Shown piece by piece: positions 46,141 to 59,037 of a stretch of 64,000 bases of DNA. Origin of the DNA: Hydractinia symbiolongicarpus (Eukaryota; Cnidaria; Hydrozoa; Anthoathecata; Hydractiniidae); contig NC_079878.1 of the NCBI RefSeq assembly GCF_029227915.1, forward strand, positions 13,390,001 through 13,454,000. The letters run 5' to 3'. The notes below the pieces were generated by a model. The model was not told the origin of the DNA, searched no databases, and saw nothing but the letters and a program-made list of their open reading frames with translations. The position numbers were made by a program, and so were the translations under genes. The stretch's first letter is position 1. Each line of letters starts with the position of its first letter.

Positions 46141-49100
46141 CAAATTAAAATTTTAAAGAAACGTTCCCAAAACCAATCTCGTAAAAACTTAATTTACGCC
46201 AAATTTTTCAAATTTCTTTCGCCACTTTTTCTCTGAGTGAAGTATAATCTATTTAAAAGACCATGCTGGCACTTTTTCAAATCTTTAACCCTTGACAAAA
46301 TCCAGCCTAAATGTTTTTATATACAGGTTCTTAAAACACTAATTTTAAAACAGACCTCTTTATAGAACACAATTTGTACTGTTAAATAAATGATACATAT
46401 TAGTAGTGCATGCAAACTCTACATAACTATGTAAGGATTTATAGTGAATATTAGGGTAAATGATTTACAGTTCAGTATTAATTTACTGCTTTCATAGCGT
46501 GTGCTGATAATAAAACCCAATACATACAAATATATATATATATGTATTCACAATATTTTAGTAAGTTATGTAAACAAAAGGACGGACAGTGTGATTATAT
46601 TTTAAAGATCCGATATTACTGCTAGTCTTTCATCAATTGTTCTCGATCAGTCAATCTCAGTTCTTGTTTTATAACAGTTAAATTTTAACACAATCTAACA
46701 TTGGTAAAATGACACTTCTTCCTTCGTTAAGCAGGATCTAGATGCTTCCAATAATCGTATTTTCGATACTTTCTTGCTTTATTTTCTTGTATATTAGGTG
46801 CAAGTTCTTACCCATGTTAAAGTTTTGGTCTATACAACCGTGCGGAAATATTTATAAGTCGCAGTTGAGTTAATTTTGATGGCTTGATGTACGAGATAAT
46901 TTCGATTTTTTTAGACATCTTTCTAAAAAAACGATGCACTTATTTAATATATTTGATGACAAGGAAAACAATGTATATATACATCAGGTAAAAACATCTT
47001 CAATTGGGAGAAGAAGAAATACAAGATTAACAATGGCTAGCTTACGGCGTTAAAGATAAGAACATTTTGCAGATCTTATTTTTGCGATTCTGGCCTTAAA
47101 ATGTTTTTCGCAGAACAAAGTAAAAGTTTTTTTTATCTTTTTTTAAGTTATTACACTCCCTATATTAAGAAAATTAACGTTGACTGTTTTTTAAGATTAC
47201 CCTCAATTATTCAAAAGGGAAAGAAATATTAAGTAGAATTAGGGAATAATTTTTTTTTTAAAAAAAAACATCAAGAAACTAATGATTTCAAACACCATGA
47301 AAATATCAACGTTATTTTTCTAGAATCTAAGCAGATAATGTGACGGGAAACAATGCGAAAAAGTACACCTGGCTTTTCCACTTTATAATAAATATTCACT
47401 AACACAATCACTAACTACTACTCCTTATCTTTAGTATTTAGATCTATATAGCATAAACTTTCAGTAACATCTTTTTCATCAACTGTACCATTACACAGGC
47501 ATATACAAATTAATAGAAGATCACATCTTACTCAAATTAGAGGAGTCAAAACAGAATCAAAAATGTATGAAAGATTGAGTTTCAATTTGTATTCGATTTT
47601 TGTAAACTGGTTTGGTTGTTAACCGATTTCAGCTTGATAATCACTTAAAATTATTTATTGAAAACTTTTGTTTTGAGAGTATTGTGGATTGCTTATTAGA
47701 TCATGCAAGTTTCGACATTGGTTCTTATAAAAGGACATTTTATATGAAACACTTTATTTATCCAAACGTTTCTGCATTTATGACTATACGAATGCAATTA
47801 TCATCATACATATACTATTTTCAACTAACTGCTAAACATTTAGTTAATACGTTGTTAATTCCTAGTTTTTAAAAATAAATCTGCTTTGCATAAAGGGTGT
47901 TATTCTTTAAGTTTCCAAATGCAAGTTATTAATTTAGGTATTAGGCAGACAAGACAGACAACTCTTACAGGCTTCACAAATTAATTCCAATACAAACTTT
48001 TCTCATTTGTCTCATTTCATTTTATGTAAAATGAAGAATGCCAAAGGAATTGAACAAGGGATACAAATGGGATACCCGATTTGATTTCTGCATTAGCTGA
48101 TGCGGAAGATGGATATTCCACAAAAATCAATTACAATTTTCACAAATAGATAAAAATGTAAGAGTTTTCACAAAAAGTCATTGAGGTTTTTTGATTTTTA
48201 GAAGGAATCCTGGAAACAATTGTGGAGACAGTCCCTAAGTAGTTTTATACAATACAAAAAGGAAATCAGCTTGTGAAACCAAAAGCTGTCCAACTTGACA
48301 TACTTAGTACAAAATTCTAGTACCCATATTTGTACGTGGTAATGACTTAAGAGTCAGATAACACAGTCAAATTACATTAATTTGATTTCCTTTGATAATA
48401 ATTTTTGTTTTTAGTCCCTCTAATACACTAAGAATTATGTAAAAAAAAACACTTCTAAGGCAGTTAAACCTTAAGTTGTAGTGTTTTTAGCCACATGTAT
48501 ATGAATGTTAAAGTAATTTCTTTTAATATTTTAGCTACCAACCTTCATGGTTGTGACCAGAAAAAAGTTTTTTGTTTAGTTTGGAATTAATCCATTCCGC
48601 CAAACTTTATACTTTCTTTTTGTGTTGCTCCAAAACTCTTATATAAAACCGACTTGGGTTGTGTTTGGCTACTAATCCAAAAAGGTTATGTGTAAATTAC
48701 TTAATTTATATTTGCAATCATAAAACAAACTGCAACATTGATGCTGTGTGCTTTATTGCAAGTAGGTAGTTGCACCTTCCAAAGTCTATAACATGTGCCT
48801 AATGTTTGACCGTGGTTACCTAGATTTTAGTGTAGTGATTATTGAACAGTTTTATTACTGCGACAACAATAAAAACTATAGGACAAATTTAAAGAATGAA
48901 TTTAAAATTGGCATGCTGTGTTCCTACACCAGCATGATAAAATGGACCCAAAAAAAATTTCACTATTATCATATTTCCTAAGACCCTAATTTTAGCTGTT
49001 AAAAGGAGGTCGATAAACAACACAGAATACCAAATTTCACAAAGATACATATTCAAATATATTAAAGGCAAAAGGCATATCAGGCCCAAACAAACTGTGT

Positions 49101-50089
49101 GCAAAATACTTATGGTCAAAAAACTTTTTTCTTCATCTTTATGTAACTGATTCACCAAACACGTCACATAAATGAAATGTTTGCGTTCTACATAGTATCA
49201 ACAACAACTTCCCAAAGGCCATAAACTGGCATAAATAAAGAGTGAGCCTATACCGTTCATATTACGTGAACATCCTAATTATGTGATTTCACTTCCTCTT
49301 TCCACTGGCAACACTGTATGGCTAGACATGATATTCTGAGCCTTATGTCTCAGGATAAATATTGCCGTTTTTACCGGCACCGAAACTTGAGCACGTTACA
49401 GAGTAGACAATAGACAAATTTTTGAGTGATATTGGGTATTACTAAGTATGAAACTAGACAGGTTGGTGAAAATTATTAAGACAAAAAATTTATCTACCTT
49501 GTTCACCTGCATTTTTTGAAGTTCTTTTAGAGGATTGCTTATAATAAAAACCATAAAAATATGTGGTGAGCAAGTTTCTAGATTCTTGCCTCTGTTTTTT
49601 TAATATAATATAATCACATAATTAAGATGGTATATGCTACACATTATTTAAGACATTTAGTTATAGTGCAACAATTTGCATGCTACCGACAAATCAACCA
49701 TGCATAGCTATCTTACTTTTTTTCAAATGTATACAACAATAACTAGCTAGCTAGCAATATGCTAGCCCTTGCTAGCACTAATCTAAAATGATAGTTGACA
49801 TTTATATATTCTTCAGTCAAAACAAACTAGAAGCTACTCTTAGAAAATCACAATAAGCAGAAAATGTGATAGCTAATAAAAATTAACAATAACAAACGGC
49901 AAAAACAAATACACTAAATAAAGTAATATCTCATGCACATCTTCTCTTCGGGAACAACATAGTAAATGATTGCTACAATTTTTGCGGGGTCAAAGTTACA
50001 AATTCATAAATTGTTGGCACGCCATACTAAAACAATCATTCCGACAAGACGCTTAAATGACAACATGGCGTATATAAACAATGGATATC

Positions 50090-50090
<1 letters not shown>
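46141..50090. other. Long non-coding stretch
   Basis: About 4 kb of AT-rich sequence. A possible exon (46914-46987, with frame MHLFNIFDDKENNVYIHQ and a CAG|GTAAAA donor) and an 86-codon ORF at 47612-47872 were noticed, but neither has further support. A short (TA)n is at 46531-46543. Confidence 0.3.
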
Positions 50091-50835
<745 letters not shown>

Positions 50836-51109
50836 GAAAACAGGATATAGCCACTTCAGTGTTGGAAACACTGTTATGAGGATCCTGTGTCCTTGTAAAC
50901 ACTAATTATACACCGGCATTGCCTACCCAATTTCTCTCACATGGCATGGGTTGACGCGTAGCTGTGGCAAAGACACTTGCTGTGGACACGTAGGTCATAG
51001 ACTAAAATAACTAAAAATTCTCTGTTACATAAGCTGTGAATCTCTTGTAAGAAGGCCAACTTTTCTTACGTTTTTATTTCTACCTCCATGGTTTTGAATG
51101 TGTGAGTTA

Positions 51110-51271
51110 CAGTGGAATCTCTCTATCTGGACTACTTTCTATCTCAAACTTCTCTCTATCTGGAGAAAGTCTCGGTCCCTTTGTAGTATTTTCCTTTCTC
51201 TATCTCGAACTTTCTCTATCTCGAACAAATTTTTTGGTTCCTTGCGAGTTCAAGATAGAGAGATTCCACTG
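51110..51271. mobile_element. pogo/Tigger-type MITE, 162 bp
   Basis: Starts CAGTGGAATCTCTCTATCT and ends with its exact complement, flanked by TA on both sides (51108-51109 and 51272-51273). Inside are repeated CTCTCTATCTCGAAC-like words. Too short for any gene; a non-autonomous element mobilised in trans. Confidence 0.85.
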
Positions 51272-51395
51272 TATTTAGTAGCTTATAAAAAAGGCACCAT
51301 TTAACCAAATTTTAGACATTCTTATAAAAACACGTGTATAAGGACTTTCCGTCATCCAATATAAATCCAAAATCCATCCAATATATATGTTTTTT

Positions 51396-51640
51396 AGTTT
51401 AGTAAATCTCACTTGTTCTAAAATCATGCATGTCCCACTTGGTTATCGCTTAGTTACAGCTTGGAGGGTTACAGTGGAACAAATTATTTCATTTTTACTT
51501 TAGTAAATCTCACTTGTTCTAAAATCATGCATGTCTCACTTGGTTATCGCTTAGTTACAGTGGAACAAATTATTTCATTTTTAATTTAGTAAATCTCACT
51601 TGTTTTCTTTTTAAAATCATGCATGTCTTACTCACAAATA
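51396..51640 (+). repeat. Tandem repeat, about 2.5 units of 86-105 bp
   Basis: Each unit starts TTTAGTAAATCTCACTTGTT, continues AAAATCATGCATGTC, and in the first two has CACTTGGTTATCGCTTAGTTACAG and GTGGAACAAATTATTTCAT. Starts at about 51396, 51500 and 51586; the units differ by small indels. Confidence 0.8.
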
Positions 51641-51755
51641 CTTTATAATTTCTAACATATTTTACGGTTGAGTAATTGTTCGAAAAAAAAATATGCGAAG
51701 GCAATTTTTTTTTGACATTCTCATTTTGTATGAGAATTTTTTATCGTTGAGTACC

Positions 51756-51850
51756 AATCTCGTTCCCAGGACATTTTTTCTTTAAGAGTTCAAAGCCGCC
51801 CAGTGATAAGACCTTTAGGCAAAAAAGCCTTGGAGTGAAGATGCACTGAG
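51756..51850 (+). mobile_element. MITE, CCAACCTCGTTCCCAGG family, diverged copy
   Basis: CCAATCTCGTTCCCAGGACATTTT followed by AAGCCGCCCAGTGATAAGACC and GCCTTGG, similar in order to the copies at 13.8 and 14.7 kb. The right end is unclear. Confidence 0.45.
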
Positions 51851-52499
51851 TAACGTATTTTTTCTGAACCAAACCTCTTAAATGTATGATGTTTCACTTA
51901 ATTCGAGCCGATGTTTGGGTGGGGAGGGCGAGTGTAGTGCAGGCTTGAACAAAGTACCTACCCCCAAAACTTCCTCAGTGTTCACTTGCATCTAGCAAAA
52001 CTTCCCTCGAATGATGTACATAATAGTTAATGATTTTTACTATTTCGTCATAACGAAATAGTTAACAAAGCGCCACTCACAATCAAGAGGTGTTTTTATG
52101 AGTTGGTATCATTTTTAATTGAAAATATTTTACTGTTTTTTGAAAATAATAATAAATGATTTCCCTCAAAAACTTTAAAAAATAATAATTGAGAAATATA
52201 TATGTATATATAAATCGGTTTCACTTCAGGGAAAATTAACCCTCTGCGGCGTAGATAGCCTTTGCAGCAAGAGGCGTAAAATGTTTTAAATATTTACAAC
52301 GTACGAACCTTGAATTAGCCCGTCAATAAAGAAAATCACCGCAAAAAATATGAGATAATTTTTGTGGAATATTACAAGCGATTTGATTATCCACCATTTT
52401 TTTTCGTCTTTTCAATCATAAATGACAAAAAATCGTTTATCATCGTACCAGGATAGGGCGATCTTGTTTACTGTTTCTGCATAGATATCGTGTTTATAT

Positions 52500-54850
52500 G
52501 ATCTGATTACACTCATTTCCAGTCATTTATCTTCCTGGGTGAATAAACATTTCACATAATCCTCATAACACAAGTTCTTCGTTATAACTGGCTTAGTCAC
52601 CCCCTTACACTTTTTCTCCTCATATTCCATCACCTTTAAAGCATACAGTTTTGATCTGAGCCGACGAATCCTGTCATGATCCTACCACCACACTCATCCT
52701 TGAATTTCCCGATGACCTTTTCGTTTCGTGTTGTGGTCCAAGTGATCCTTTTTCTCACATCCTCATACACATCCTCTGTTTCAATCTCATAACATAAACT
52801 GTCTGTGTCTGTGAAAAGCAACCTAGCTCTCTCACCATACTCTTTCTTGATTGTGTTGTAGTGAAAATCATACATCATGGTTTTACTCAAATCCAATATG
52901 CATACACCCATATGCACTGGTTTTTTGAATATCAGCTTTGTCTTTTTCATGTAAACTGCTACAAGGTTCTTGTTGAAAGTCGTCCTCTTCTCACAGTTAG
53001 GCAGCGAATTCAGCTTTATTCCCTTCTCCTCTGATTTCACCATGGTTATATTCGTCCTGTTCCTAATATTTTCCATCGTCCTCCCAAATACTGAGTTGTT
53101 CATCAGCTTGAAAAAATCTTTCTAAAAATCATTCGTAGCGATCATCCTCAGATCGGTATTCTTCCTGATGTACGGCTCCATCCATGAGGATTGCCTGAAC
53201 TTGATACCACTGTGAATTTTTTTTAACTTTAACCCAAGGGATAGGTATAGCTGCAAATTTTTATAGTACACAATATAATTCTTTTTATCATGCAAGGTTG
53301 GGATCAGCTTTTTAATCCTAATTACAAGAATTTTCTCAGGAGCGAGTGAATATCCGTTGTGCAAATCGTGTAGATTTTACGAATATTCCAAGTCCACCTC
53401 TAGCATATGTCCCTTATCAACGCAATCAAAATCAATATGCTCCAGTTCTTTCAGTTTCATCCACTTAAACCCACCGGTAGGTAATAATCTCAACATTGTG
53501 TGTCCGTAGAGGTTTTTTGCGTCCAAATACATCAGATATTTCGACGTTTTTTTGTCGTCATAGTCCTTCATGTATTTGTTGTTGGCTTCTGAATATCGAT
53601 GTGAGATCATAGATACTCCACCTCTTATCGATCTTTCAAAGACAAGCAACATATTAACAACACTAAGTAAATCCAACTCGACGTCTGTTGATTTGAGAAG
53701 TGCGTCCCACGACAACCCTGGTGCTGTGTAATACCAGGCTGGATCCAGCTTGCAATTTTTCATACAAACATCCTTGAAAGTCTAAAACACATCAACCAGC
53801 AGCAGCACCTTGGTTCTCAGATAGAGGTCATAATATTCCTCCATGTTCTTCTTCCCGAATACTTCCCACATCTTCTCGGCGTAATCATAGTTCTTTTAGT
53901 TCTTGGAAAGGGAGTCCAGTGAGCTTGACATAAACCTGAATGAGTCGATGAACCCTAATTGCATCTTACTGGTTTTTTTGTGAACGAGATGTACTTTTCT
54001 TCGTTCTTGGTAATACCTTATATCTCCCTCCGTTTCCCGTTTTCCCCAACTCTCTGATAAACATGACTGTCATAGCCTTCCAGATTGTGGAATATAACTG
54101 AAATAAAGTTGGGAACCTTGAAGTTGATATTGCAGCTATTGTGTGCTGGTCCTCTGAATTTTCCTGTGATGTGATCATAGTCCTTCACCTTTCCATTAAT
54201 AACCGATTTGTTGCAAACATGAAAATTCCTAGTCGAATATAACTCTCTCCTGTCTACCTTGACGGTATCCTTGTCAATTAAGTAATATCCACTATCTTCC
54301 TTTTCCATTCTACTATTTCCTGTACACCTTCTTGTGATGATCCAGTGCCGATTCGAATTGAAAAGCATTCATACACCTCTTGCAGATAAACTTCTTGTGT
54401 TCGTTATTATTTGTCATGAGATCAACCTAAAAAGGTTCTCAATCCAACAGTAGTGGAACGTTTTTTCATCAGAGATGAGCAATAGATCGCATTGTCATCG
54501 CCGGAAAGCCTTATGGGGTACACGCTCCTAGCATCATATCCAAATACATTGACCCTGATATTGTTTTGCTTCTTAAACTTACCAATTTCTTTTATTTTCA
54601 CTGGAAACTCTATCCCATCGAAGTTAAGTTCGCCTAAGAATCGTTTATAAAGGCTTGCTCTTCCACCATTTTTCGACAGGAGTGTATTGCCGACAAATTT
54701 GCATACACAAAACACCTATTATCATTATTTTGCACATTTAGCATACCCTTGCTTGTTTTAATTTTCTTAGGAAGGTCTATCCACGTGGACCCTTTCAATG
54801 GTTTCAATACCTCAATCTCGACATCCATACCAAGAATTGCACTCATCCTC
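52500..54850 (-). pseudogene. Polinton/Maverick-type DNA polymerase B relic (minus strand)
   Basis: A second polymerase B relic in several frames. In transcript order: the pre-exonuclease region (54422-54715, containing ELNFDGIEFPVKIKE and RVNVFG), a Cys block with YDHITGKFRGPAHNSCN and NLEGYDSHVYQ (54018-54368), a polymerase block (53377-53763, with YLDAKNLYGHTMLRLLP), and the palm motif FTDTDSLCYEIE with the preceding MNNSVFGRTMENIRNR (52636-53103). Stops and frame changes separate the blocks, so it is dead. It is more complete around the palm than the plus-strand relic and clearly diverged from it, so the two are separate insertions and not a recent duplication. Confidence 0.78.
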
Positions 54851-55555
54851 TATTCTGAACCGTTGTACGGGAATTGATCAATCCTCTACATTCCCTTCAT
54901 GATCTCCTCCACCAGCTTATTAAAGAGATCTTCAAACTGACTTGAATCGAGATACCTATGCTTTTTTGTTCTGATGTTTTAACCTTTTCCAATTTTCCAG
55001 TCGTCATGTTTTGTCGCTCGAGTTTAATAAATAGAATAAAGGAAATTGTTATTTGTGTTTCAATAACATGGTTTAGACCACACCGACATCTTACATAATA
55101 ATACGGAGTGTTTGTGACGGTCATAGTGGATATCGTCATTTTCCCTTGATGTCGCCGAAATTTCCTTTGAAGATCTATACGATGAAGGCAACAGGTATAA
55201 AAATTTCTGAAAATATTTTTCAAGTTTTTACGGACCATTGCTGACGTCAGCAAAATTTTTAAAACCTTATATTTGACGGCGTTAAAGGAAAAGCGGTCTG
55301 CGCATGGCACGGCTGCTGAATAAAAATTCATGATGAAAGTGTTAATTTTAAAGACCAGACCGACTGACTGGCTTAAGTCTGCTCCATAATAAATCAATTT
55401 ACATGTTAAAGCAATCATGACAAAAAAAGACCTAAAAAACGGTATTTTCACCTAAAAAAGGACAAAAAACTAGACCCAAAATTTATACCATAATTATTTA
55501 CATCTTTGTGAGTGCTGCATTATTTATGATTCAGTTTTTAACAGCTTAAAACGAT

Positions 55556-55861
55556 GTGTTGTCGAAGAGAGCTCCTCCTTTATGTCTGATTAGTCTTATA
55601 TGCGCATGCGTTTGGAAATTATTACTTTATTTGGTGATTCTGTTTTGTTTATGTTTTCTTATTTGCGGTTGTTTTTGTTTGTTTTTAATATGCAAAATCA
55701 TTAACGTAATTAGAAAACAAAAAAGAAAGACTTTGGGAGAATATGTTTTATTTGAAGAGAAAAAACCGAAACTTGCAAAAAACCGTATTCGATATATTCT
55801 TCCTCGCGCTTTTTATGATACTTTAAAGTCCTTTTTTCTTGAGTTTGTCTATCAAAAGTAA
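55556..55861 (+). CDS. Candidate small Cys-rich membrane protein ORF (101 aa), uncertain
   Basis: Single-exon ORF. Residues about 10-45 are strongly hydrophobic with many Cys (LVILFCLCFLICGCF), then a basic turn (IRKQKRKTLGEY) and a mixed C-terminus (NRIRYILPRAFYDTLKSFF). It resembles a single- or double-pass membrane protein. It lies just upstream of the minus-strand polymerase relic on the opposite strand, so it could be part of that element's neighbourhood or chance. A minus-strand ORF overlaps it, and nothing decides between them. Confidence 0.25.
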   Translation: MLSKRAPPLCLISLICACVWKLLLYLVILFCLCFLICGCFCLFLICKIINVIRKQKRKTLGEYVLFEEKKPKLAKNRIRYILPRAFYDTLKSFFLEFVYQK

Positions 55862-56604
55862 ACTGAAAACCTTTTTCACCAGAAGGAATAAGGTAGCCTT
55901 TACTTGGAATCGACATGAGATTCACCTGAAATGAGATTTCAAAGTGCGATGAAGTTTTGATGTGTTTACATGGAGTTTTTCATTTTTGGAGTCACGTCAA
56001 CTGTATATGAGCAAAACTTTGCAGACATGCGTAGTTATTTTTTGAACATCTCGATGGTTTCATTTCTTGTTGACCGTCTAGATTTTGCAAGCGGGTAGTG
56101 CGGGTTTTTAGGAGATCTGATTAGCTTAGCGCTCTTGACGATGGTCTGATGTGGAGCGATATTGCCCGTTGTTAAAAAAATGATAGCTTAAAATGTAAAC
56201 AAGAACGAAAAAACAAGTTTTAAGAAGCATTGGAAATGAATACAGTAGAGTCTCCATAACTCGAACCTCTGCTACTTGAACGTCTCCTTAACTCGAACGA
56301 ATTCGTTGGCACCGTGAAAATTTCCTAATAAACTCTTATAAAAAAAACCTCTACTACTCGAACCTCCATAACTGGAATGTTCCCTTAAGTCAAACAGATT
56401 ATTTTGTCCATTGAAGGTTTTTTTTTGATAAGTTGATTGATAAAATTGATAAGTTTTCCTGATCATTTAACTCTTTATCATTTTCATATTTTAATGTTTA
56501 CGTGTGTTGTTGGCCTTATATTGTTCGAATGCAAGATTCGAATGTTTTGTTTGTGTTTCGAACGACAACGCTTTCTCAACCAATTTTCAAAAACAGAATT
56601 GACA

Positions 56605-57829
56605 ATGGCGCCTGTGGCAGGGTCAAAAAGAAGTAGAGCCAATAACAAGACCTTTAAAATAAAATACAGTGCCCTGAAAGAGCTTGAAAAAAGAACTGCT
56701 TCAAAGGATGTTGCAAAAGCTTTCAATATTCCTTCAAGCACATTGTCGACGTGGAAAAAAAATCAGGAAAAAATCTTTAAACAGTTTAACAAAGGGTTAA
56801 TCTCTAAGAGATCAAAACCTGAAAAATTTGAAGATGTGAACAAGGCTGTTCATAAGTGGCTACTTGTGATGAGAAGCGAAAATATTCCGATAAGTGGAGG
56901 GATTCAGAAGGAGAAAGCTCTTGAGGTCGCAGAAGAACTGGGTGTTGAGTCGTTTCAAGCTTCACAAGGGTGGCTAGCTAAATGGAAAACCAGGTTTGTT
57001 AAACACACTTTTATATTTAAATTTATATAAATCTTATGAATATTACAATAGCTTTGGTAGTTGTCTTTGCAAAATATCAATAGACTTTTTTTCTGAGATG
57101 AAGGATAACTTGCATGGAACTTTCATCCCCAAACCATCACCAGCATTTAATGACTTTCCAGTAATTGTTATTTTGCAAACATTGAAGCTTTCATTCTTAA
57201 GAAAATAAAAAATGACTTTTGCAAAACGGCCGGACTTCCCGAGGGGTAGATGACCTATGACTTCTGCATCATTTTTCTTGACTGCAACTGCATATTTATC
57301 CATTTTATTTGTCGGTTTCATAAAACCATAATTTCGTCTCCGGTAGAGGATGTCCAGTTACTTTTATAAACATGATAACCCATTACAAAAGCGTTGATTT
57401 CGTAAGTAAGAAGCCTAATGATGGGAAGTTCTATGAAGCAAATTAATTTTTTGACTTGTTTGACTTCCATGGCATCAATACTTTTTTAAAATTTTGTTCC
57501 GAAAACAAAGTAAACAAAATTAGAAAAGTCGAATCTTTTATATTCGAATCAAGCAAAGCTTAAAGCTCTAATCACACTTGACACAACAACGGAGATACAC
57601 ATTTTTCTTATCTTATATTTTCAGGTATGGCGTATCTTTCAAAACCATCAAGATCTGTCACTGAGGAGATGAAATGTTGGCTTCCCTAAAGCACTTCAAT
57701 AAAAACATCAAACGAGATTATGATGATACTTGTAAACAATCAATTATAACTGATTTTTTCACAAAATTTGAGCAAAAAGCAACTAAAACGCTCTGTTTTT
57801 GTATTTCACCAACCCAGAACCCCCAATAA
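56605..57829 (+). pseudogene. Tigger-like transposase remnant: CENP-B-type DNA-binding region, catalytic core lost
   Basis: Exon 56605-56993 starts MAPVAGSKRSRANNKTFKIK and reads through a psq-type helix-turn-helix (KDVAKAFNIPSSTLSTWKK) into a CENP-B/Tc5-type second DNA-binding helix (VHKWLLVMRSENIPISGG, then QGWLAKWKTR). The donor CAG|GTTTGTT and the acceptor TTTTCAG|GTATGG at 57624 join in phase 2 to RYGVSFKTIKICH and a stop. Beyond the stop the same frame gives a typical transposase C-terminus (KQSIITDFFTKFEQ). The DDE domain normally between these parts is absent. In known Tigger/jerky-type proteins the N-terminal part binds the terminal repeats; this copy could still bind but not cut. 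Confidence 0.75.
57043..57405 (-). pseudogene. Antisense fragment of a GYHVYK...AVAV (HIRAN-like) protein inside the Tigger-like element
   Basis: The minus strand reads GYHVYKSNWTSSTGDEIMVL in one frame (about 57380-57320) and then, after a frame change, KMDKYAVAVKKNDAEVIGHL, LPLGKSGRFAKVIFYFL and CKITITGKSLNAGDGLGMKV up to 57043. The order of an aromatic start, N/D-x-YAVAV, GHLP and a closing beta segment recalls HIRAN-type domains and a family common in cnidarian genomes, by my recollection only. It occupies the intron-like gap between the two transposase pieces and runs opposite to them. One frameshift separates its halves. Confidence 0.55.
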
Positions 57830-58126
57830 GTAAGACTACGTACTTAATATACTGTTTTTGTACATCTGGTAGGCAAATAAGGGAAAAATTTTGAAAAAAC
57901 TTGAAAACCTCTACTACTCGAGCGTCTCCTTAACTCGAACGGTTTCCTTTTCCCCCTGGCCGTTCGAGTTATGGAGACTCTACTGTATGTATCTAACTCC
58001 TACAATACATTTATCGATAAAAACATTTTTTAGGATAGAAACAACAACAATGTCAAGTTTTACTGTTAAAATACTCAGATTTAGTGTCAATAAATTTTCC
58101 CGCTTGCAAAATCTAGACGGTTAACA

Positions 58127-59037
58127 ATGTCTTAGGGTAAATCGTTTTTCTTGACTATTTCGAGGACGAAATGGTATTTATTTTGTTTTTTTAGACCAAC
58201 ATAAAATTAACTTCGAGGCTATGTAGGACAATGAAGTAAAATTTGTATTTCGCCCTTAAAAAGAAAACTAAGGTTGCATAATTGCACAAATATTGAACCA
58301 CGCCCAGCTGGAACAACTAATAACTTTATTATACTTAATAAGCTTTGTTTTTTTTAAGAACAAAAGAACCCATTTGGAACAAATAACGTCAAACTTTCGT
58401 TAAATTTTGCTCATAATTTTAGCAGACAATGTTCAGTTAAAAGCTTAAACTTTTGTTTTTCGCTTAAATTAATTTCACTGAGGAAATTGTTATGGTGTCT
58501 CATTTGACTACTCGTTAGTCTGTGGAAGAATCCGCTGATTTGCAGGTCCTCAGATTTTTCCCTGTCGTACATATTTTCCGCATCATTTTTCGCGTATCTT
58601 GTCCGTCTGTTACCACAAGTAATGAAATTATTTAGACGGAGGTATCACATAAAGCTGCAGGACAGCCATTTTGAATACACACACAAAATATGGTTATCAA
58701 TAGAGAGACAATATGGTAATATGCACAATTTTCGTTGAATAACTTTAGCCAACTCGTTCCCAGGACATTTTTTGTTAATGGTGATACTTCCAAATAAATA
58801 AATTTATTGAAGGCATCGGTATGAGAAAGTACAGTTAATTCCTCTTTGCTTTATCACGTGACTAGGAAAATAAGAGGGCGAAATAAACGAGGGAAAAGCA
58901 CACATCGTTAGTTAGTTTTACAGACCCACCCACCAGCCCTCGGTGAGTGTGATCGCATAATATAATTATATATATTTTTTTGTTAAAACTATATTATTTT
59001 GTAAACATTTATCATGTTACAAAGGTTACAAAGAGTT
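58127..59037. other. Non-coding stretch with one MITE end
   Basis: No exon supported. CCAACTCGTTCCCAGGACAT at 58749-58768 is the end of the MITE family seen near 14 kb. Confidence 0.3.
58749..58860 (+). mobile_element. MITE end, CCAACCTCGTTCCCAGG family
   Basis: CCAACTCGTTCCCAGGACATTTTTTG is close to the copy at 51756. The right boundary could not be placed. Confidence 0.35.

Larger units (their letters stand above)
56243..57985 (+). mobile_element. Tigger/pogo-like DNA transposon, internally deleted, 1743 bp
   Basis: The ends are perfect 24-bp inverted repeats starting CAGTAGAGTCTCCATAAC, flanked by TA (56241-56242 and 57986-57987). Terminal words are repeated just inside (CTCCTTAACTCGAACG at 56284 and 57924). 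It contains the N-terminal, DNA-binding part of the transposase (56605-56993) and a short C-terminal piece (about 57625-57829), but no DDE catalytic domain. It also carries an unrelated antisense protein fragment (57043-57405). Perfect terminal repeats suggest a fairly recent insertion of a non-autonomous derivative. Confidence 0.88.
56069..58126. repeat. Inverted 27-bp repeat flanking the Tigger-like element
   Basis: GTTGACCGTCTAGATTTTGC with continuation AAGCGGG at 56069-56095 recurs, with one mismatch, as its complement at 58100-58126. The Tigger-like element (56243-57985) lies between, with about 147 and 114 bp of other DNA on either side. This could be an older MITE or the stem of an inverted-repeat element into which Tigger jumped. 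Confidence 0.55.

Noticed and set aside
47612-47872. 86-aa ORF as a gene
   Set aside because: Isolated, with no supporting splice sites or motif; the length is within chance for AT-rich DNA of this size.
55710-55925. 71-aa minus-strand ORF (MNLMSIPSKGYLIP...)
   Set aside because: It overlaps the plus-strand candidate and shows no family motif; neither strand can be favoured strongly, and it has no further exon.
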